A DNA stretch of 9,574 nt from an uncultured Actinomycetes bacterium (lineage in GTDB: Bacteria; Actinomycetota; Actinomycetes; Nanopelagicales; Nanopelagicaceae). Position 1 is the stretch's first letter. Each line of letters opens with the position of its first letter. Position numbers and translations under genes: made by a program. The DNA lies in contig CAIUAO010000130.1 in NCBI GenBank assembly GCA_903897155.1, positions 1 to 9,574 on the forward strand, in the 5' to 3' direction. Below, one piece after another: positions 5,865 to 9,574 of the stretch. Below the pieces are notes generated by a model. It was not told the DNA's origin, ran no database searches, and saw only the letters and a list, made by a program, of their open reading frames with translations.

Positions 5865-7649
5865 ATGATTGAGGTAACTACGCCCCAAATTGCCCCCGAG
5901 GCAACTACAGGCAATCTCACGCGAGTCATTACTACGCGCGCGACAAACACACCAGATCGCACCGTTATCTCACGGCCCATGGGCGCAGGTTGGCACCCAG
6001 TAAGCGCCAAAGAATTTCATGAGGAGATCGAATCTGTAGCAAAAGGATTAATTGCTAAAGGAGTCAGCGCCGGTGATCGCGTAGCGATCATGGCTAAGAC
6101 CAGATATGAATGGACAGTCCTTGATTTCGCTATTTGGTATGCAGGAGCAATATGCGTGCCGATCTATGAAACATCTAGCGCAGAACAAGTGAAGTGGATT
6201 TTAGAAGATTCAGGTTCAACGCTCCTTATTGTTGAAACTCCCCTTCATGCAGAATTAGCAGAGCCGGTTATGCCAAGTGCATGCAAAGAAGTTTTAATCA
6301 TTACAAATAACGCCCTTCCTGATTTGCAGAGCGCCGGGGCATACGTTTCAGATCATGAAGTCGCCTCGCGTATTGCAGGTACCCAGCCAGATCACGTTGC
6401 AACGCTGATCTATACATCAGGCACAACAGGCAATCCCAAGGGCGTAACAATTACTCATCGTAACTTTATGTATGAGTGCGACAACGTAGTTAATTACGCT
6501 GCAGCAGAATTCTTACGTGAAGGTGGCTCGACCCTTCTCTTTCTTCCCATTGCCCACGTCTTTGGCCGCATGATCCAAATTGGAGCCCTCACTGCTGGCC
6601 TTCATCTTGCTCACTGCCAAGATGTAACAAAGCTCCCACAAGATCTTCAAAGCTTTAAGCCAACCTTGGTTTTGGCCGTTCCAAGAATATTTGAACGTAT
6701 TTATAACGGCGCAGAAGCAAAAGCGATCGAGGGCGGCAAGGGAAAGATATTCACGCTCGCAGTTGATGTTGCCGTTAAATATTCGCAAGGTATAGAGAGC
6801 GGAAAGATTTCAGCTTCTCTTCGTATTAAGCACGCACTCTTTGACAAGCTTGTCTATTCCAAGATTCGCACGGGCCTTGGTGGCCGCGTGAGTGCATCTA
6901 TCTCAGGAGGGGCGCCACTATCTCCTCGCCTTGGTCACTTCTTTAGAGGCGCTGGAATTAACATCCTTGAAGGTTATGGACTAACTGAAACAACAGCAGG
7001 TGCAACTCTGAATGTTCGCACAGCGCAGAAAATTGGAAGTGTTGGAAAGCCCGTTCCTGGAATTACTATCAAGATTGCAGATGATGGTGAAATTCTTATT
7101 AAAGGACCAATCATCATGCAGGGGTATTGGAAGAATGAGAAAGCCACTACAGAGGCGATTGAATCTAATGGCTACTTCCACACAGGAGATCTAGGCGCTA
7201 TTGATAGTGATGGATTTGTGAGCATTGTTGGACGCAAGAAAGAACTCATTATTACCTCTGGCGGCAAGAATGTTGCTCCAGAAGTTTTGGAAGATCGCTT
7301 GCGCTCTCACCCGCTTGTGAGCCAATGCATGGTCGTTGGGGATAACAAGCCGTTTATTGCAGCGCTAGTCACTCTAGATCCAGATGCAGTTAAGACATGG
7401 GCTCGTATTAATAAAAAGCATGAACTTGCCCCAGAACAACTTGCCTCAGACCCCGCGCTTCTAGATGTCATTCAAAGCGCTGTTGATGAAGCAAATAAGG
7501 CCGTCAGTAGAGCAGAATCGATTAGAAAATTCACAATTCTTCCTGTTGATTTCACAATCGCAGGAGGCCAACTCACGGCTAAACTCTCGGTCAAGCGCCA
7601 CGTCGTTAACCAACAATTTGCCAGCGAGATCGCCGCACTCTTTGAATAA
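5865..7649 (+). CDS. Long-chain fatty acid-CoA ligase (FadD15-like AMP-forming synthetase)
   Basis: A 594-residue adenylate-forming enzyme that activates a long-chain fatty acid via acyl-AMP to acyl-CoA. Visible motifs are YTSGTTGNPKG (183-193, ATP phosphate loop), the gate region LPIAHVFGR (227-235), EGYGLTETTAG (369-379), YFHTGDLG (437-444) and GRKKELIITSGGKNVAP (456-472). The C-terminal A10 region reads GQLTAKLSVKR (568-578). Length about 600, with no carrier-protein domain, matches the FadD15 group rather than fatty acyl-AMP ligases. The ATG at 5865 leaves a 36-bp gap to the divergent glucokinase gene. The neighbouring PimB'-like and NlpC/P60 genes reproduce the Rv2187-Rv2190c arrangement. 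It probably supplies acyl-CoA for lipid synthesis or degradation. One oddity is that a Ser (575) seems to occupy the usual A10 lysine position, with lysines at 573 and 577. Confidence 0.93.
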   Translation: MIEVTTPQIAPEATTGNLTRVITTRATNTPDRTVISRPMGAGWHPVSAKEFHEEIESVAKGLIAKGVSAGDRVAIMAKTRYEWTVLDFAIWYAGAICVPIYETSSAEQVKWILEDSGSTLLIVETPLHAELAEPVMPSACKEVLIITNNALPDLQSAGAYVSDHEVASRIAGTQPDHVATLIYTSGTTGNPKGVTITHRNFMYECDNVVNYAAAEFLREGGSTLLFLPIAHVFGRMIQIGALTAGLHLAHCQDVTKLPQDLQSFKPTLVLAVPRIFERIYNGAEAKAIEGGKGKIFTLAVDVAVKYSQGIESGKISASLRIKHALFDKLVYSKIRTGLGGRVSASISGGAPLSPRLGHFFRGAGINILEGYGLTETTAGATLNVRTAQKIGSVGKPVPGITIKIADDGEILIKGPIIMQGYWKNEKATTEAIESNGYFHTGDLGAIDSDGFVSIVGRKKELIITSGGKNVAPEVLEDRLRSHPLVSQCMVVGDNKPFIAALVTLDPDAVKTWARINKKHELAPEQLASDPALLDVIQSAVDEANKAVSRAESIRKFTILPVDFTIAGGQLTAKLSVKRHVVNQQFASEIAALFE

Positions 7650-7671
7650 TATTAAGTACAGTTGAATAAAG

Positions 7672-8253
7672 TTGTCTAAATCTCTCGCGCTACCCAGAGA
7701 TCTCGCTGACACACTCGCAAGAGACTTGTCACTACTTTCTTATTCAATCGATAAGGCAATAGGCCGCTCCAGTACAACAGCCAAGATGCGCACTGATCTG
7801 CGCCAGATGCGTCTTTCACTCGGCGCACTTTCTCACTCAATTCGTCATACCGATGACTTTGCTACTTGCGTGAAAAATTCACCTATCGCTTTCTCTCTTG
7901 AAGAGAATACAGAGAGCGACAAAATACTCATGATGAGTGTGAACCTGACAACTCATGAATTCATGGCGAGCCTTATCCCTGAATTTTCACAGCTCATCAT
8001 GCAAATCTGCGAAGGGAAGTTTCGAATTCGTGCTGCCCTTATTCCTAAAAATACTTATGGGCTCACCAAGCGCGAGGTGAGCGTGCTCAATGCACTCAAG
8101 TCTGGCGCCACAAGCAAAGAGATCTCTGCGCACTTATTTATTTCAGAGGCAACAACCAAGACCCATCTTGGTTCTATCTATAGAAAATTTGGCGTAAGCA
8201 ATCGCACCCAAGCAATTTCTTTGGGTCTATCTAGCGGAGTTATCTCCAAATAA
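7672..8253 (+). CDS. Orphan LuxR/GerE-type transcriptional regulator
   Basis: A 193-residue protein with a C-terminal LuxR-type helix-turn-helix at about 129-190. The core runs LTKREVSVLNAL (131-142), GATSKEISAHLFIS (145-158), then the recognition helix region EATTKTHLGSIYRKFGV (159-175), close to the family consensus. The first 125 residues match no receiver, GAF or PAS domain that I recognise: no acidic receiver pocket and no clear ligand motif. It is predicted cytoplasmic. The only start upstream of Met39 in frame is TTG 7672, since a stop lies at 7663-7665; no good ribosome site is visible. It begins 22 bp after the acyl-CoA synthetase stop and may be read on the same mRNA, though TACAG T-like sequence at 7657-7662 could be its own -10. 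Its 3' end overlaps the opposite-strand glycosyltransferase gene by 27 bp. Targets are unknown. Confidence 0.82.
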   Translation: MSKSLALPRDLADTLARDLSLLSYSIDKAIGRSSTTAKMRTDLRQMRLSLGALSHSIRHTDDFATCVKNSPIAFSLEENTESDKILMMSVNLTTHEFMASLIPEFSQLIMQICEGKFRIRAALIPKNTYGLTKREVSVLNALKSGATSKEISAHLFISEATTKTHLGSIYRKFGVSNRTQAISLGLSSGVISK

Positions 8254-9426
8254 AACGGAAGCAAACTTGCTGCCCCATAAATTCCAGCTCCATTGATCAA
8301 CAACCCAAGCTCTTCCTGCTTGCCCCATGCTGCTCATACGCGCAGGATCGGCAAAAAGTTCTGTCACAGCTTTGCTAATGGCGCGAACATCACGGCCATC
8401 AACAACTAAGCCTGTTTCCTCTGCAAGCACAGCATCCGGTGCTCCCCCTGATGAACCTGCAATAACTGGCAGGCCACACGCACTTGCCTCTAGATAAACA
8501 ATTCCTAAGCCTTCAACTTCAAGTCCTGCAAGACGAGAACGCGATGGCATTACGAAAATATCACCGAGTCTGAAATATCGTGGAAGATCTGTATATGGCA
8601 CTCTTCCTGCAAAAACTACATGCTCTTCTAACTTATGACTTCTAATGAGAGCATCAAGTTTCCTCTTGCGCGGACCAATCCCAACAAATAGAACAACCGC
8701 GCTTGGTTCTTGCTTAATTATTTCTGGCAGCGCTTCTAAGAGACGGTCTTGCCCTTTGCGGTGAACTAAGCGTCCAACGCAGAGAATAACTTTTTTTCCT
8801 TCTAAGCCATACTGCTGAGCTAATGCAGCATCTTTTGGTCCAGGTGAAAAATGATCAATGGGAATTCCTGGAGCTATCTGCACAAGCCGAGATGGATCAG
8901 AAATCGATCTACTCATTGCTCTCTTGGTGAAATCTCCAAGATAGGTGAGCGCATCAAGGTTTTTTGTGATGCGCTTTAGTATCCAATTAAATGGAGGTAC
9001 TTTTGCCCACCAGACTTCATGTCCGTGAGTGAGTGAAACTAAGCGCTTTGCCCCGCTCCTTCGCAGGTATCCTGCCATCCAACCAAGAGGAGTTGCAGCG
9101 CCAAACCAAATAATCTCTGATTGATACTCTTTCATAAGCTTTGCAACAGCGCGATTTACTCTAGGCGTTGGAAGTAAAACTTTGCTTTTATCTCGAATAA
9201 CAAGTGCACCTGTGCGGGCACTTAGTTCCTGATCAAATGCACGGGAGCCATCTTGTGCAGATGTGTAGATAAGAAGTTGCGAGCCATCTAGGTGATCAAT
9301 CAGGCCAAGAATGAATGTTTCGATACCACCTGCGCGAGGACCTAGGTCATTGGTGACAAGCAATACCCTGCGCTTGCTAGAAACGGCGAGCTCCTGCGTA
9401 TTTGAGATACCCAAAACTAGAACCAA
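8227..9426 (-). CDS. GT4 glycosyltransferase, PimB'-like (mannosyltransferase candidate)
   Basis: A GT-B fold glycosyltransferase of family GT4 using a nucleotide sugar, probably GDP-mannose, at the inner face of the membrane. Counting from the TTG at 9435, features are VLLVTNDLGPRAGGIE (24-39, first Rossmann strand and G-G loop), SLTHGHE (134-140), CVGRLVHRKG (219-228, donor-phosphate binding R and K) and the E-x7-E motif (E308 to E316) in EVEGLGIVYLEASACG. Its place beside NlpC/P60 and fadD15-like genes matches pimB' (Rv2188c), which adds the second mannose to phosphatidylinositol mannoside. The start is unclear. TTG 9426, given here, has GAAGG 9 nt upstream but lies inside the NlpC/P60 frame, and the family-like N terminus begins about residue 18-19, at a GTT codon with AGGAG 6 nt before it. 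Mannosyl specificity is inferred from context. Confidence 0.88.
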   Translation of the reverse strand: MVLVLGISNTQELAVSSKRRVLLVTNDLGPRAGGIETFILGLIDHLDGSQLLIYTSAQDGSRAFDQELSARTGALVIRDKSKVLLPTPRVNRAVAKLMKEYQSEIIWFGAATPLGWMAGYLRRSGAKRLVSLTHGHEVWWAKVPPFNWILKRITKNLDALTYLGDFTKRAMSRSISDPSRLVQIAPGIPIDHFSPGPKDAALAQQYGLEGKKVILCVGRLVHRKGQDRLLEALPEIIKQEPSAVVLFVGIGPRKRKLDALIRSHKLEEHVVFAGRVPYTDLPRYFRLGDIFVMPSRSRLAGLEVEGLGIVYLEASACGLPVIAGSSGGAPDAVLAEETGLVVDGRDVRAISKAVTELFADPARMSSMGQAGRAWVVDQWSWNLWGSKFASVLFGDNSAR

Positions 9427-9574
9427 ATGATTCAACCTTCACACGAGCTCCCGGGTGAGGTGCATTCACCATTTGATTTCCCCCAAGGAAAATCCCTACG
9501 TGATCCACATATCCACTTCGACCAAATGCAAAAAACACAAGATCACCATGTTGCAACTTATTGCGAGGTATGGA
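9377..9574 (-). CDS. NlpC/P60-family cell wall peptidase, C-terminal end (5' part outside window)
   Basis: The minus-strand frame is open from the window edge for 65 codons to a TAG at 9379-9377. The peptide contains LQHGDLVFFAFGRSG (7-21), then YVDHVGIFLGGNQMVNAPHPG (22-42). HGDLVFF and DHVGIFLG-x-x-x-M-x-[NH]AP are the last conserved blocks of NlpC/P60 (C40) cysteine peptidases, with His25 as the catalytic histidine; the catalytic Cys would lie outside. These enzymes cut peptidoglycan stem peptides between D-Glu (iso-Glu) and the diamino acid, and are normally exported, but the signal peptide is not in view. It ends GARRF. Its stop lies 5 bp inside the family-like glycosyltransferase start (GTT 9384) and 47 bp inside the TTG 9426 frame, so the two genes are translationally linked. 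Position matches Rv2190c relative to pimB'. Confidence 0.9.
   Translation of the reverse strand, partial: SIPRNKLQHGDLVFFAFGRSGYVDHVGIFLGGNQMVNAPHPGARVKVESFGSSFGYLKYAGARRF
9391..9395 (-). promoter_or_regulatory. Ribosome binding site whose position conflicts with usable start codons
   Basis: Minus-strand AGGAG (plus CTCCT) is the strongest Shine-Dalgarno in this region. With an ideal 6-nt spacer (9390-9385) it points to GTT at 9384-9382, in the glycosyltransferase frame and exactly where homologous proteins begin (V-SSKRRVLLVTND). GTT is not a normal start. The next in-frame starts are TTG 9361-9363, too far downstream, and TTG 9412-9414 and beyond upstream. The AGGAG also encodes Ala-Gly-Ala of the NlpC/P60 tail, so chance occurrence is possible. 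Confidence 0.4.

Overview
The window looks like chromosomal DNA of a streamlined, roughly even-GC actinobacterium. The best guess is a freshwater planktonic lineage such as the acI/Nanopelagicales group. The argument rests on gene content, dense packing (most gaps under 50 bp, several overlapping stops), frequent GTG/TTG starts, and -10-like boxes 6-7 nt before start codons, which suggests leaderless mRNAs. The genus is an inference and no marker gene settles it.

Left part (1-3017, + strand): the 3' end of a DHA2-type drug/proton antiporter is followed by a 62-bp gap and an apparent three-gene operon. The operon encodes a NiCoT-family nickel/cobalt permease, a LysE/RhtB-family exporter and a small stand-alone PD-(D/E)XK nuclease with a Cas4/AddB-like cysteine set. 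The gap before the permease holds a nested palindrome containing a close match to the actinobacterial Nur (nickel uptake regulator) box. This suggests nickel-repressed uptake.

Middle and right (3014-9574): a set of short, alternately oriented genes resembling the conserved actinobacterial neighbourhood that carries plsC-like, fadD15, pimB' and NlpC/P60 genes (Rv2182c, Rv2187, Rv2188c and Rv2190c in Mycobacterium tuberculosis). In order these are: a PlsC-like acyltransferase (-), an alpha/beta hydrolase fused to a C-terminal membrane domain (+), a ROK glucokinase (-), a FadD15-like acyl-CoA synthetase (+), an orphan LuxR-type regulator (+), a PimB'-like GT4 glycosyltransferase (-) and the end of an NlpC/P60 peptidoglycan hydrolase (-). 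Together they suggest envelope lipid and glycolipid metabolism (fatty acid activation, acyl transfer, mannosylation of a lipid anchor) alongside glucose phosphorylation and cell wall turnover.

Points most worth a second look are the Nur-like operator, the Asp in place of Ser at the hydrolase nucleophile elbow, the iron-sulfur-type nuclease in a metal-transport operon, the 36-bp gap with two opposed leaderless-type promoters, and a glycosyltransferase whose best-placed ribosome binding site points to a GTT codon. There are no RNA genes, insertion sequences, CRISPR arrays or gene-free stretches above 300 bp.
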